Source: Salinicola lusitanus
Lineage (GTDB): Bacteria; Pseudomonadota; Gammaproteobacteria; Pseudomonadales; Halomonadaceae
Assembly (NCBI RefSeq): GCF_003206045.1
Contig: NZ_PZJM01000010.1
Location: 35,127 to 99,126 of the forward strand
DNA: 64,000 nt
Direction: 5' to 3'
Position numbers and translations under genes: made by a program. The notes below the pieces were generated by a model. It was given only the letters and a program-made list of their open reading frames with translations, had not been told where the DNA came from and searched no databases. Positions 1-11,109 of the stretch are shown piece by piece. Each line of letters starts with the position of its first letter. Position 1 is the stretch's first letter.

Positions 1-84
1 CGAAGCCCGAAGCTTCCGCCGATTCATCTATAACAAAAGCGTCTATTCAAAGACCATTTCGTCGTTTTCGAATTCCTGAGTAAA

Positions 85-116
85 AGACTAAAGTATCGCC
101 CATTCGATTTTAGTCT
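85..116. promoter_or_regulatory. Inverted repeat upstream of the YeeE/YedE gene
   Basis: AGACTAAA (85-92) and TTTAGTCT (109-116) form a perfect 8-base inverted repeat with a 16-base spacer, directly before the Shine-Dalgarno sequence AAGGAAGGGG (117-126). It could be an operator for a dimeric repressor or a leader hairpin. No regulator gene lies in the window, so the role is inference. Confidence 0.35.
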
Positions 117-133
117 AAGGAAGGGGTTGTTTT

Positions 134-1348
134 ATGACGACTTTGACGAAAACGGCGCCGCCCGGCATCGGCCGGCTCTCGCCCAAGGCGTGGATCGCCG
201 CGCTGCTGCTTGCTCTCGGGGCGCTGGCCGTCGGCCTCGCCTTCGGTGGCAATCAGGGCTGGCTGATGCTGGTCGGCGGCGGTCTGGGCGTCGTGCTCTA
301 CCATGCCTCCTTTGGCTTCACTTCGGCGTGGCGGGTGTTCATCACCGAGCGCCGCGGTCGTGGGCTGCGCGCTCAGATGGTGATGCTGGCGCTGGCGGTG
401 GTGCTGTTCTTCCCGGCACTGGGAGCGGGGACGCTGTTCGGCCATCCGGTCGAGGGGTTCGTCTCGCCCATCGGTATCTCCGTCATCGTCGGCGCCTTCC
501 TGTTCGGCATCGGCATGCAACTGGGCGGCGGCTGCGCATCCGGGACGCTGTTCACCGTGGGTGGCGGCAACGCCCGCATGGTCATCACGCTGCTCTTCTT
601 CATCGTCGGCTCGGTGATCGGCACCGCCCACTTCGCCTGGTGGCAGAGCCTGCCGGCGTTCCAGCCCACCTCGATGATCGATCTTTTCGGTACCGGGGGC
701 GGGATCGCTGCCAGTCTGGTGCTGTTTGCGGGTATTGCCGCCTTGACCGTCGTCATGGAGAGGCGCCGTCACGGCCAACTGGAGCAGACCTCATCGGTGG
801 CGCCTGGGCCGGGCCGCTGGCTGACCGGACCGTGGCCGATCCTGGCCGGGGCGATCGGCCTGGCGCTGCTCAACTTCCTGACGCTGTCATTGGCCGGCCG
901 GCCCTGGGGCATTACCTCGGCCTTCGCGCTGTGGGGCGCCAAGGCGTTTCAGGCTGTCGGCGGCGACGTCACCGCCTGGGGCTATTGGCAGAACCCCGGG
1001 CGCGCCGCCTCGCTCGACAGCAGCGTCTTCAGCGATATCACCACGGTGATGAACATCGGCATCATCCTGGGAGCGGGCCTGGCGGCGTCGCTGGCCGGGC
1101 GCTTCGCCCCGAGCCTGCGGATTCCGCTGCGCTCGGTGGCGGCCGCCGTGATTGGCGGGCTGCTGCTGGGCTATGGCGCGCGGCTGGCGTTCGGTTGCAA
1201 CATCGGCGCCTATTTCAGCGGTATCGCGTCCGGCAGCCTGCACGGCTGGCTGTGGCTGGTGGCCGCGTTCGCCGGCAACATGCTGGGGGTGCGGCTGCGC
1301 CCGCTGTTCTTCCCCGGCCCGGCCAAGCCGGTCGCGGCGAGCTGCTGA
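134..1348 (+). CDS. YeeE/YedE family sulfur-compound permease
   Basis: Predicted inner-membrane transporter of the YeeE/YedE (TsuA-type, thiosulfate-class) family. The 404-residue product is hydrophobic along almost its whole length and has two cysteine-containing signature blocks, GGGCASGTLF at about residues 131-140 and FGCNIGAYFSGI at about 353-364, so it is the long form with both sulfur-transport repeats. In characterised members these cysteines line the substrate path. The ATG at 134 follows a strong Shine-Dalgarno sequence (AAGGAAGGGG, 117-126). It stands alone, with a terminator just downstream. No sulfur-oxidation gene is adjacent, so the exact substrate is not determined. Confidence 0.88.
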   Translation: MTTLTKTAPPGIGRLSPKAWIAALLLALGALAVGLAFGGNQGWLMLVGGGLGVVLYHASFGFTSAWRVFITERRGRGLRAQMVMLALAVVLFFPALGAGTLFGHPVEGFVSPIGISVIVGAFLFGIGMQLGGGCASGTLFTVGGGNARMVITLLFFIVGSVIGTAHFAWWQSLPAFQPTSMIDLFGTGGGIAASLVLFAGIAALTVVMERRRHGQLEQTSSVAPGPGRWLTGPWPILAGAIGLALLNFLTLSLAGRPWGITSAFALWGAKAFQAVGGDVTAWGYWQNPGRAASLDSSVFSDITTVMNIGIILGAGLAASLAGRFAPSLRIPLRSVAAAVIGGLLLGYGARLAFGCNIGAYFSGIASGSLHGWLWLVAAFAGNMLGVRLRPLFFPGPAKPVAASC

Positions 1349-1370
1349 GCTACCGGGTAGCGACCAGACG

Positions 1371-1394
1371 AGCCCCGCTACGGCGGGGCTTTTC
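1371..1394 (+). terminator. Rho-independent terminator of the YeeE/YedE gene
   Basis: AGCCCCGC (1371-1378), loop TACG, GCGGGGCT (1383-1390), followed by TTT. The 8-base GC stem lies 23 bases after the stop codon. Confidence 0.85.
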
Positions 1395-1626
1395 GTGCGC
1401 CGTTACGTCTTTGGTAAGGGTTTCCATGGCGGACATGCCATTGGCGGCGGCAGATGGCATACTGGTCGGCCCCCGGCCGGCTTCGGCTCGCTCGGGGCGT
1501 CCGTCCGGTTGCGTGGCAGCCGCACGGTCGATAACGACAATGCGCCATCGGGCCTGCACCAACGACCGGTGAGATCGCCCGTCCGACAGGCGCGTTTCAT
1601 TCGTTGGTTACCGCGAGAGTCGATTC

Positions 1627-3309
1627 ATGTCCGATCACGCCAAGCGCCCGCTTTATATCCCCTACGCCGGACCGTCGCTGCTGGAAACGCCGCTGCTCAA
1701 CAAGGGCAGCGCCTTTACCCGTGACGAGCGGGTCGAGTTCAACCTGGTGGGCCTGCTGCCGCAGAACGTCGAGAGCATCGAAGAGCAGCTCGAACGGGCT
1801 TATCACCAGTACACCCTGTGCCAGAACAACCTCGACAAGCATATCTATCTGCGGGCGATCCAGGACGACAACGAGACGTTGTTCTTCCGCCTGCTGGAGG
1901 AGCATCTCGAGGAGATGCTGCCGATCATCTACACCCCGACGGTGGGCGAGGCGTGCGAAGAGTTTTCCAATATCTATCGCAACCATCGTGGCCTGTTCAT
2001 CTCCTACCCCGACCGCCATCGGATGGACGACATCCTGCGCAGCGCGACCAAGGACAAGGTGCGGGTGATCGTGGTCACCGACGGTGAACGCATCCTCGGC
2101 CTCGGCGACCAGGGCATCGGCGGCATGGGCATCCCGATCGGCAAGCTTTCGCTCTACACCGCCTGTGGCGGCATCAGCCCGGCCTACACGCTGCCGATCA
2201 CACTGGATGTCGGCACCAACAACCAGAAGCTGCTCGACGATCCGATGTACATGGGCTGGCGCCACAAGCGTGTGTCGCCGGACGAGTATGCCGAGTTCAT
2301 CACCCTGTTCATGGAGTCGCTGAAGGCTCGCTGGCCTAACGTGCTGCTGCAGTTCGAGGATTTCGCGCTGACCAACGCGATGCCGCTGCTGGAGCGTTAT
2401 CGGGACGAACTCTGCTGTTTCAACGACGATATCCAGGGCACCGCCTCGGTCTGCGTGGCGACGTTGCTGGCCTCGTGCAAGGCCAAGAACGCCAAGCTCA
2501 GCGAGCAGACGATCACCTTCGCCGGCGCCGGGTCCGCCGGCTGCGGCATCGCCGAGCAGATCGTGATTGCGATGACGCGCGAGGGGCTATCGGAAGCCGA
2601 TGCCAGAAAACGCATCTTCATGGTCGACAAGGATGGCCTGCTGACCACCGACATGGAGGGGCTGCACGGCTTCCAGCAGCGGCTCGCCCACGATCCCGCC
2701 GAGTTGCGCTTCGACAGCGATACCCGCCTGCTGCTCGACGTGGTCCGCAACGCCAAGCCGACCATCCTGATCGGCGTCTCCGGACAGCGCGGTCTGTTCA
2801 CCGAGGAGGTGATCAAGACGCTCAACGCCAACTGCGAGAACCCGCTGGTCATGCCGCTCTCCAACCCCACGTCCAAGGTCGAGGCGGTTCCGCAGGACGT
2901 GCTGGAGTGGACCAACGGACAGGCGATGGTGGCGACGGGGAGTCCGTTCCCGCCGGTGGAGATCGACGGTCGCACGATCCCCATCGCCCAGTGCAACAAC
3001 TCCTATATCTTCCCGGGCATCGGCCTTGGCGTGATCGCCGCCAATGCGACGCGTGTCACCGACAACATGCTGATGGCGGCCTCCAATGCGCTCGCCGACA
3101 GCGCGCCGATCGTCAAGACCGGCGAGGGGGCGCTGCTGCCGGCGCTGGGCGACATTCGCGAGATCAGCCAGTTGATCGCCTTCGCCGTCGGCAAGCAGGC
3201 CCAGCAGGATGGTGTCGCGCTCTCCTCCAGCGACGCAGTGCTGTGGGACGCGATCCATGGCCACTTCTGGTATCCGCGCTATCGGCAGTATCGTCGGCGT
3301 TCGATCTGA
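1627..3309 (+). CDS. maeA: NAD-dependent malic enzyme
   Basis: Malic enzyme oxidatively decarboxylates L-malate to pyruvate with reduction of NAD, linking the TCA cycle to pyruvate. The 560-residue length matches the large SfcA/MaeA type rather than the short or MaeB-fusion forms. Visible family motifs are [11 protein letters not shown] around residues 100-110, [11 protein letters not shown] near 165-175, the metal-binding stretch FEDFALTNA followed by [11 protein letters not shown], and the nucleotide-binding GAGSAGCG near residue 300. The ATG at 1627 follows a weak GAGAG. It is monocistronic, followed by a heptamer array and a strong hairpin. The NAD preference is taken from the subfamily, not shown directly. 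Confidence 0.95.
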   Translation: MSDHAKRPLYIPYAGPSLLETPLLNKGSAFTRDERVEFNLVGLLPQNVESIEEQLERAYHQYTLCQNNLDKHIYLRAIQDDNETLFFRLLEEHLEEMLPIIYTPTVGEACEEFSNIYRNHRGLFISYPDRHRMDDILRSATKDKVRVIVVTDGERILGLGDQGIGGMGIPIGKLSLYTACGGISPAYTLPITLDVGTNNQKLLDDPMYMGWRHKRVSPDEYAEFITLFMESLKARWPNVLLQFEDFALTNAMPLLERYRDELCCFNDDIQGTASVCVATLLASCKAKNAKLSEQTITFAGAGSAGCGIAEQIVIAMTREGLSEADARKRIFMVDKDGLLTTDMEGLHGFQQRLAHDPAELRFDSDTRLLLDVVRNAKPTILIGVSGQRGLFTEEVIKTLNANCENPLVMPLSNPTSKVEAVPQDVLEWTNGQAMVATGSPFPPVEIDGRTIPIAQCNNSYIFPGIGLGVIAANATRVTDNMLMAASNALADSAPIVKTGEGALLPALGDIREISQLIAFAVGKQAQQDGVALSSSDAVLWDAIHGHFWYPRYRQYRRRSI

Positions 3310-3316
3310 TGTCGTG

Positions 3317-3344
3317 AGCTACGAGCTACGAGCTACGAGCTACG
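3317..3344 (+). repeat. Tandem heptamer array GAGCTAC x4
   Basis: Four perfect contiguous copies of GAGCTAC begin 8 bases after the maeA stop codon and run into the terminator hairpin. A related array, GAGCCGC on the minus strand, occupies the same position behind slyX (9131-9171). Confidence 0.9.
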
Positions 3345-3377
3345 AACAAGCCCCGCCCGAGAGCGGGGCTTGTTCGT
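3344..3377 (+). terminator. Terminator hairpin downstream of maeA
   Basis: A perfect 14-base stem, 3344-3357 pairing with 3364-3377, around the loop CCGAGA. The core is AAGCCCCGC/GCGGGGCTT with a TTGTT tail, so it may act in both orientations. Confidence 0.85.
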
Positions 3378-3688
3378 TGATGGATATTTCTCTCCACGCT
3401 CGAGAGGTGGCAGCCTTCGACGCCTCCGCGATAGCGCTGAACGCGGGAGCGATGAATCGGGTCTTGCGACATGGATGTCGCAAGAGGCGCGTTGGGCAGG
3501 ATGCCCTTTTGCGCCGACCCGAATTCAGCGTGACTGCGTTCAGGGTTTCGCCATTGCGCTGCGTCAAGAAGGGGAGTGTGAGGGGCTTGCCCCTCACGAC
3601 CATGAGCAGAAGGGAGGTTGGTGCCCGGTCAGTGGTAAATACGAGGAGATGGAATGAGTCGCCTCGTCCGTTTGGCACAGGATCCACG
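3378..3688. other. Gene-free region with three consecutive inverted repeats
   Basis: About 310 bases between the maeA and acnA terminators. I find no convincing gene. The region holds a perfect 11-base inverted repeat (3462-3472 with 3475-3485, TCTTGCGACAT arm), a nested structure GGCGC...GGGC...GCCC...GCGCC (3486-3515), and a perfect 9-base inverted repeat GTGAGGGGC/GCCCCTCAC (3578-3597). The short reading frames here have no Shine-Dalgarno sequence and no recognisable product. It could be a dispersed intergenic repeat element or a structured RNA. Confidence 0.45.
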
Positions 3689-3715
3689 AAAAAGCCCCAC
3701 CGATCGGTGGGGCTT
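3689..3715 (-). terminator. Terminator of acnA
   Basis: A perfect palindrome (AAGCCCCACCGA with its complement, 3692-3715) followed on the minus strand by a T run (3693-3689). It lies about 43 bases past the acnA stop codon. Confidence 0.88.
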
Positions 3716-3757
3716 CGCTGATGGCGTGCAACGCCATTCAAACGACGCGTTGCGCGC

Positions 3758-6520
<2,763 letters not shown>

Positions 6521-6912
6521 CAGGGTTATCCTCCTCATGGCGGCGGCTGGCCTCGATGATCGGCGCCAGCCAGCCTGTCAGGTTCCTTAGCTACGATCCG
6601 ACAGCGTTCCCGGCTGTCGACCGCCTTTCGATGGGGTGTCTTTACACCGCTCTTGTGTCTGAATTTGCCTGGGCCTCGCTGCCGCACTGAAACTGGTCTC
6701 GCGAGAGACCCGATAGTCGTCGGCATCGACCCCGCGACTGCCGGACGAACAGGTTGTCGACAATCATCATGGGCACGATAACATGCATTTTCAATTGGAT
6801 GCTTCACGACTATCGTCCGGTGCGGCCTTGAAAGCGCATCCGATCGTCACCAACTTCAGCGTAGTTGGTGGAGAGACACTCTGCAGGTCAAGCGTAAGGC
6901 TGGAGATGACCC
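6521..6912. other. Divergent intergenic region acnA / CPXCG gene
   Basis: About 390 bases without a supported gene. It must hold promoters for acnA (minus) and the small CPXCG gene (plus), but I see no strong -35/-10 pair. The clearest element is the 10-base palindrome TTGTCGACAA at 6754-6763. A 9-base inverted pair GATAGTCGT/ACGACTATC also occurs near 6711 and 6807. Confidence 0.4.
6754..6763. promoter_or_regulatory. Palindrome TTGTCGACAA, candidate GntR-type operator
   Basis: A perfect 10-base palindrome in the acnA upstream region. The TTGTCGACAA core resembles operators of FadR-subfamily GntR regulators, some of which control propionate/methylcitrate and aconitase genes. No regulator gene is present in the window, so the assignment is by resemblance only. 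Confidence 0.3.
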
Positions 6913-7119
6913 ATGCCACAGGATTCGCTCGTCGATTGGCCCGTTCACTGTCCGTACTGCGATGCCCCCTTTTCCTTGTTGCTGGATCTGAGCGCAGGCG
7001 GTTACGACACCTGGGAGGATTGCGCCATCTGCTGCCAGCCGATCCATGTCGTGGTGGAGACAACGCTCTCCGGAGAGCTGGAAGGGGTGACGCTGGCCAG
7101 CGACGACGACGTGGTGTAG
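6913..7119 (+). CDS. CPXCG-motif cysteine-rich small protein
   Basis: A 68-residue soluble protein with two pairs of cysteines, HCPYCDAPF near residues 12-20 and CAICCQPI near 37-44, followed by a short acidic tail. This is the layout of the CPXCG (Cys_rich_CPXG) family, probably a small zinc ribbon. Its molecular function is not established. The ATG at 6913 follows GGAGATG. It is transcribed alone, upstream of the peroxiredoxin gene and separated from it by about 150 bases containing a candidate OxyR site. Confidence 0.82.
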   Translation: MPQDSLVDWPVHCPYCDAPFSLLLDLSAGGYDTWEDCAICCQPIHVVVETTLSGELEGVTLASDDDVV

Positions 7120-7152
7120 GTCTCGGCTCGATAGCGAGCGCCGCAAGATTTG

Positions 7153-7189
7153 ATAGTCAATTGCTATATGATTCATTGCGCCAATCAAA
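7153..7189 (+). promoter_or_regulatory. Candidate OxyR-binding site upstream of peroxiredoxin
   Basis: ATAG (7153-7156), 7 bases, CTAT (7164-7167), 7 bases, ATTG (7175-7178), 7 bases, CAAA (7186-7189). The first half matches the OxyR ATAG-N7-CTAT pattern exactly, and the second half is degenerate but in the same 11-base phase. It lies about 80 bases before the start codon of a peroxiredoxin, a usual OxyR target. No oxyR gene is in the window. Confidence 0.5.
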
Positions 7190-7268
7190 TTGGCCCATCG
7201 GTGGTTAATCTTTAGTCTAGCCACTTCACAATTTGCCATCACATAACGACTCAACACAGGAGATGCCA

Positions 7269-7871
7269 ATGAGCGTACTCGTAGGACGCCAAGCCCCGGA
7301 TTTCGAAACTGCCGCCGTGATGCCGGACGGTTCCATCAAGGACGACTTCCGGCTGTCCGACAGCAACGGCAAGCTGCGCGTGCTGTTCTTCTGGCCGCTG
7401 GACTTCACCTTCGTCTGCCCGTCCGAAATCATCGCCCATGACAATCGTCTGGCGAAGTTCAAGGAACTCGGCGTCGAGGTGATCGGTGCTTCCATCGATT
7501 CCCAGTACACGCACCACGCCTGGCGCAAGACCTCGCCGGACGCGGGCGGCATCGGTGAAGTCGGCTTCCCGGTCGTGGCCGACGTCAAGCACGAGATCTG
7601 CCAGGCCTACGGCATCGAGCATCCGGAAGCCGGTGTCGCCCTGCGCGCTTCCTTCCTGATCGATGAAGACGGCGTCGTCCAGCACCAGACGGTCAACAAC
7701 CTGCCGCTGGGCCGCAACGTCGACGAGATGCTGCGCATGGTCAAGGCACTCAAGTACCACCAGACCCACGGCGAAGTCTGCCCGGCGGGCTGGGAAGAGG
7801 GCCAGGAAGGTATGAAGGACACTGCCGAAGGCGTGGCCAAGTACCTGGGCACCTACGCCGGCAACCTATAA
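7269..7871 (+). CDS. Typical 2-Cys peroxiredoxin (AhpC/TSA family)
   Basis: A 200-residue peroxiredoxin that reduces hydrogen peroxide and organic hydroperoxides in the cytoplasm. The peroxidatic cysteine is in FTFVCPSEI (about Cys50) and the resolving cysteine in GEVCPAGW (about Cys171), so both catalytic cysteines are present. The start at 7269 (MSVLVGRQAP) follows AGGAG at 7258-7262; an ATG 12 codons earlier lacks a ribosome site. The adjacent downstream gene, behind a terminator, is thioredoxin reductase, a plausible electron source through thioredoxin. A candidate OxyR operator lies upstream. Confidence 0.95.
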   Translation: MSVLVGRQAPDFETAAVMPDGSIKDDFRLSDSNGKLRVLFFWPLDFTFVCPSEIIAHDNRLAKFKELGVEVIGASIDSQYTHHAWRKTSPDAGGIGEVGFPVVADVKHEICQAYGIEHPEAGVALRASFLIDEDGVVQHQTVNNLPLGRNVDEMLRMVKALKYHQTHGEVCPAGWEEGQEGMKDTAEGVAKYLGTYAGNL

Positions 7872-7886
7872 GCGGCATGATTTTAG

Positions 7887-7912
7887 AGGCGGCCCGTCGG
7901 GCCGCCTTTGTC
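7887..7912 (+). terminator. Terminator of the peroxiredoxin gene
   Basis: AGGCGGCCC (7887-7895), loop GTC, GGGCCGCCT (7899-7907), then TT. Confidence 0.9.
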
Positions 7913-7917
7913 GTTTC

Positions 7918-7926
7918 TGGTATCAT
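7918..7926 (+). promoter_or_regulatory. Candidate extended -10 promoter for trxB
   Basis: TGG followed by TATCAT (7921-7926), an extended -10 with no clear -35. It lies just after the peroxiredoxin terminator and about 110 bases before the trxB start. Confidence 0.45.
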
Positions 7927-7944
7927 GCCCGCCTACCGCGGTGT

Positions 7945-7980
7945 CCTGTGGCATGGCTCGGGTTCGGGACATGCCACAGG
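7945..7980 (+). other. Hairpin in the trxB 5' leader
   Basis: A perfect 11-base inverted repeat CCTGTGGCATG (7945-7955) / CATGCCACAGG (7970-7980) with a 14-base loop, between the candidate promoter and trxB. There is no T run after it, so it is more likely a leader structure than a terminator. Confidence 0.55.
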
Positions 7981-8021
7981 GTGTCGAATAGCAGTACACG
8001 CCAACCGAATCGTTGATCTGA

Positions 8022-8984
<963 letters not shown>

Positions 8985-9059
8985 GTCGAGCGTCGCCCGA
9001 AGCGGGACGAGCGTCGCTGCGCGCCTGGAAGAGATAAGCGGCAAGAAAGGGCAAGAGCT

Positions 9060-9109
9060 CTGAACGCAACATGCCAGCGACGATATCGTCGCTGGCATGT
9101 TGCGTTCAG
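9060..9109. terminator. Perfect 50-base palindrome between trxB and slyX
   Basis: A 25-base stem without mismatch, symmetric about 9084/9085, with no unpaired loop in the DNA palindrome. It sits between the convergent genes trxB and slyX, which suggests a bidirectional terminator, although neither side has a long T run. Confidence 0.7.
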
Positions 9110-9130
9110 GGCTGCAGCATCCTGATTTTC

Positions 9131-9171
9131 GCGGCTCGCGGCTCGCGGCTCGCGGCTCGCGGCTCGCGGCT
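9131..9171 (-). repeat. Tandem heptamer array, GAGCCGC on the minus strand
   Basis: Five copies of GCGGCTC (plus strand, 9131-9165) and a partial sixth ending in T. Read on the minus strand this is GAGCCGC, which differs from the GAGCTAC units behind maeA at two transition positions. The array begins about 9 bases after the slyX stop codon and precedes the palindrome at 9060-9109. Confidence 0.9.
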
Positions 9172-9180
9172 TAGCTTGGC

Positions 9181-9459
9181 TCAATAGTGCGGCGGCAGCT
9201 CGTCCTCGGGGCCTGGCACCTCGCCGCCCAGCTCGTCGATGGCCTGGCGCTGTTCGCTGAGTCGCTCGCGCATCAGGGCGTTGACGCGGCCGAGCCGCTC
9301 GAGCTCGGTCGCCTGCTGTCTCACCAGGCGGTCGAGGGTTTCCAGCCAATCTTCCTGAAACGTCAAGCGGCTCTCGAGCGCATCGAGGCGAGCTTCCGAG
9401 GTCGTACGCGAGCGCGTCTCGACCGTGCTAGACTGCCGACGCTGTGTGTCATCTTCCAT
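9181..9459 (-). CDS. slyX: SlyX-family protein
   Basis: A 92-residue small protein whose central region (ARLDALESRLTFQEDWLETL and the following heptad-rich part) is predicted to form a coiled coil, and which ends in the family-typical PPHY. This matches SlyX, a widespread small cytoplasmic protein of unknown molecular role. It has a longer, polar N-terminal extension than the usual 70-residue form. The ATG at 9459 has only a weak AGGTG upstream. It is transcribed divergently from the cold-shock-domain gene. Downstream it carries the heptamer array and the large palindrome. Confidence 0.88.
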   Translation of the reverse strand: MEDDTQRRQSSTVETRSRTTSEARLDALESRLTFQEDWLETLDRLVRQQATELERLGRVNALMRERLSEQRQAIDELGGEVPGPEDELPPHY

Positions 9460-9578
9460 TCACGGCACCTTTAGTTAGTGAAAGTCGATTAACGATATTG
9501 GGTATGAAGACCGTTTCCGCGTTGTTGAGAAGGCGCGGTACGTTTTCCTTGTTCCGACGTCCAGAGATATGAGAATCC

Positions 9579-10061
9579 ATGAATAGCAAGGTAATTTTGC
9601 GTTGTACGCTGATCAGTCTACTCCTCTCGATACCCTCGCCATTGCTGATCGGTCTTTTGATCACGCTGATCAGCAGCATGCTGGCCACCGACCTGACCTG
9701 GTTCTTAAACGTGGAAGGTGTCTCGGCGATGTATGGGGCGACGGTGATCGCCGTCTTCATCGTGCTTTGGCTGGGCACGCTGGCCATGGCGCTGCTGGCG
9801 CCAGCGACCCCGCGGGCGGTCACGGCTGCCATGCTGGCGGACGTGGAGAACGACGATCGCGAGCTGGGTGAAGTCAAATGGTTCAATGTCAACAAGGGCT
9901 ATGGCTTCATCACGCGGGCCGACGGTGAGGACGTGTTCGTGCACTTTCGGGCGATTCGGGGCAAGGGCCACCGGACGCTCGCCGAAGGGCAGAAGGTGCG
10001 TTACCACGTGATCGAGAATGACCGCGGACTGCAGGCAGACGACGTGACCGTCATCACCTGA
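9579..10061 (+). CDS. Membrane protein with C-terminal cold-shock domain
   Basis: A 160-residue protein with an unusual domain order. Two hydrophobic segments (about residues 7-33 and 51-76) are followed by a linker and a cold-shock domain (about 95-160) containing GEVKWFNVNKGYGFI (RNP1 type) and DVFVHF (RNP2 type). The expected topology places a single-stranded nucleic-acid-binding domain on the cytoplasmic face of the inner membrane. The ATG at 9579 follows GAGAA. It is monocistronic with a strong terminator. The role is unknown; an RNA-binding or chaperone activity at the membrane is inferred from the domain. Confidence 0.9.
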   Translation: MNSKVILRCTLISLLLSIPSPLLIGLLITLISSMLATDLTWFLNVEGVSAMYGATVIAVFIVLWLGTLAMALLAPATPRAVTAAMLADVENDDRELGEVKWFNVNKGYGFITRADGEDVFVHFRAIRGKGHRTLAEGQKVRYHVIENDRGLQADDVTVIT

Positions 10062-10082
10062 CCGCCGCGGCTGGAGTGCCCG

Positions 10083-10115
10083 AAACCCCCGGAGGCTCGC
10101 CTCCGGGGGTTTTTC
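10083..10115. terminator. Bidirectional terminator, cold-shock-domain gene / CDF gene
   Basis: A 14-base perfect stem, AAACCCCCGGAGGC (10083-10096) pairing with GCCTCCGGGGGTTT (10099-10112), with further T on the plus side and the matching A run giving T on the minus side. It lies between convergent genes. Confidence 0.9.
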
Positions 10116-10124
10116 GTTTCCTGC

Positions 10125-11060
10125 TCACGCCCCGGAGGCCGATGGCGTCTCGTCGACTCCCGCGCGCGCCTCGGCCTCGACGAATACCCGCTTGACGCCA
10201 TCGTGGGCCTGCTTGATCTCCCGGTCGAGCTTGGCGATGGCACGCTCGATGCGCTCCGCCGTGGCGCCGCGAGCAAAGCGAACGCTGAGATTGACCAGGA
10301 TGAAGTTGGGCCCCATATGCATGGTCAGGACTTCGTTGACGCCTTCGACGCCATCGGCATCTCCCGCCAGCTGGCGAATGCTCTCGACCACGTGCTGGTT
10401 GGCGCTTTCCCCGATCAGCAGGCTCTTGGTCTCCATGGCCAGCCAGATGGCCGTGCCGCCGAGCAGCAGCCCGATGATGATCGAAGCGATGCCATCGAAC
10501 AGCAGGATGCCGGTCCACTGCGACAGGGCAACCCCGGCGAGCGCGACCATCAGGCCGAGCAGCGCTGCGGAGTCCTCGAAGATCACCACGAACATGGAAG
10601 GATCCTTGCCGCGCTGTACCGCTTCGACGTAGCCCCACTTGCCCTTGGTCTTGCGAAACTCGTTGAGCGCGAATGCCCATGAGGCGCCCTCGAACAGGAT
10701 ACCCAGGCCGAGCACGATGTAGTTGACCAGCGGCGACTCGATCGGTTCGGGGTGCAGGACATGGATCACACCTTCGTAGAGCGAGACCCCGGAGCCGATC
10801 GCGAAGATCAGCAGCGCGACCACGAAGCTCCAGAAGTAGATCTCCTTGCCGTGACCGAACGGAAACTGAGGGCTCGGTGGTCGCTTGGCCCGCTTCATGC
10901 CCAGCAGCAGCAGAATCTGGTTGCCGGTGTCCACGACCGAGTGGATGCCCTCGGAGAGCATGGCGGAGCTGCCGGTGATCGCGGCCGCGACGAACTTGGT
11001 GACCGCAATGAGCAGATTGCCGCCCATGGCGGCATAGATGACTGGCTTGGATTCCGCCAT
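10125..11060 (-). CDS. Cation diffusion facilitator (CDF) family transporter
   Basis: A 311-residue inner-membrane divalent metal exporter. The family motif SEGIHSVVDTGNQ carries the first metal site in HxxxD form. Several transmembrane helices follow (IYFWSFVVALLIFAIGSGV, NYIVLGLGILFEGASWAFAL, LLGLMVALAGVAL, IIIGLLLGGTAIWLAM), then a cytoplasmic C-terminal domain. In the second site the sequence is FEDSAALLG, where a Glu takes the place of the His usually seen in zinc/cadmium exporters; this resembles the SLC30A9-like branch. The metal is therefore not assigned. The ATG at 11060 follows GGGAG. The gene lies downstream of the dap set on the same strand. Confidence 0.9.
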   Translation of the reverse strand: MAESKPVIYAAMGGNLLIAVTKFVAAAITGSSAMLSEGIHSVVDTGNQILLLLGMKRAKRPPSPQFPFGHGKEIYFWSFVVALLIFAIGSGVSLYEGVIHVLHPEPIESPLVNYIVLGLGILFEGASWAFALNEFRKTKGKWGYVEAVQRGKDPSMFVVIFEDSAALLGLMVALAGVALSQWTGILLFDGIASIIIGLLLGGTAIWLAMETKSLLIGESANQHVVESIRQLAGDADGVEGVNEVLTMHMGPNFILVNLSVRFARGATAERIERAIAKLDREIKQAHDGVKRVFVEAEARAGVDETPSASGA

Positions 11061-11109
11061 GTAGGTGACTCCCTGTCGGACCGGCCGCGTTCCGGCGGCG
11101 ACGGCGTGG

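Noticed and set aside
3209-3741. Small open frames between maeA and acnA on both strands
   Set aside because: They run through the maeA end, the heptamer array and both terminators, lack ribosome sites and resemble nothing.
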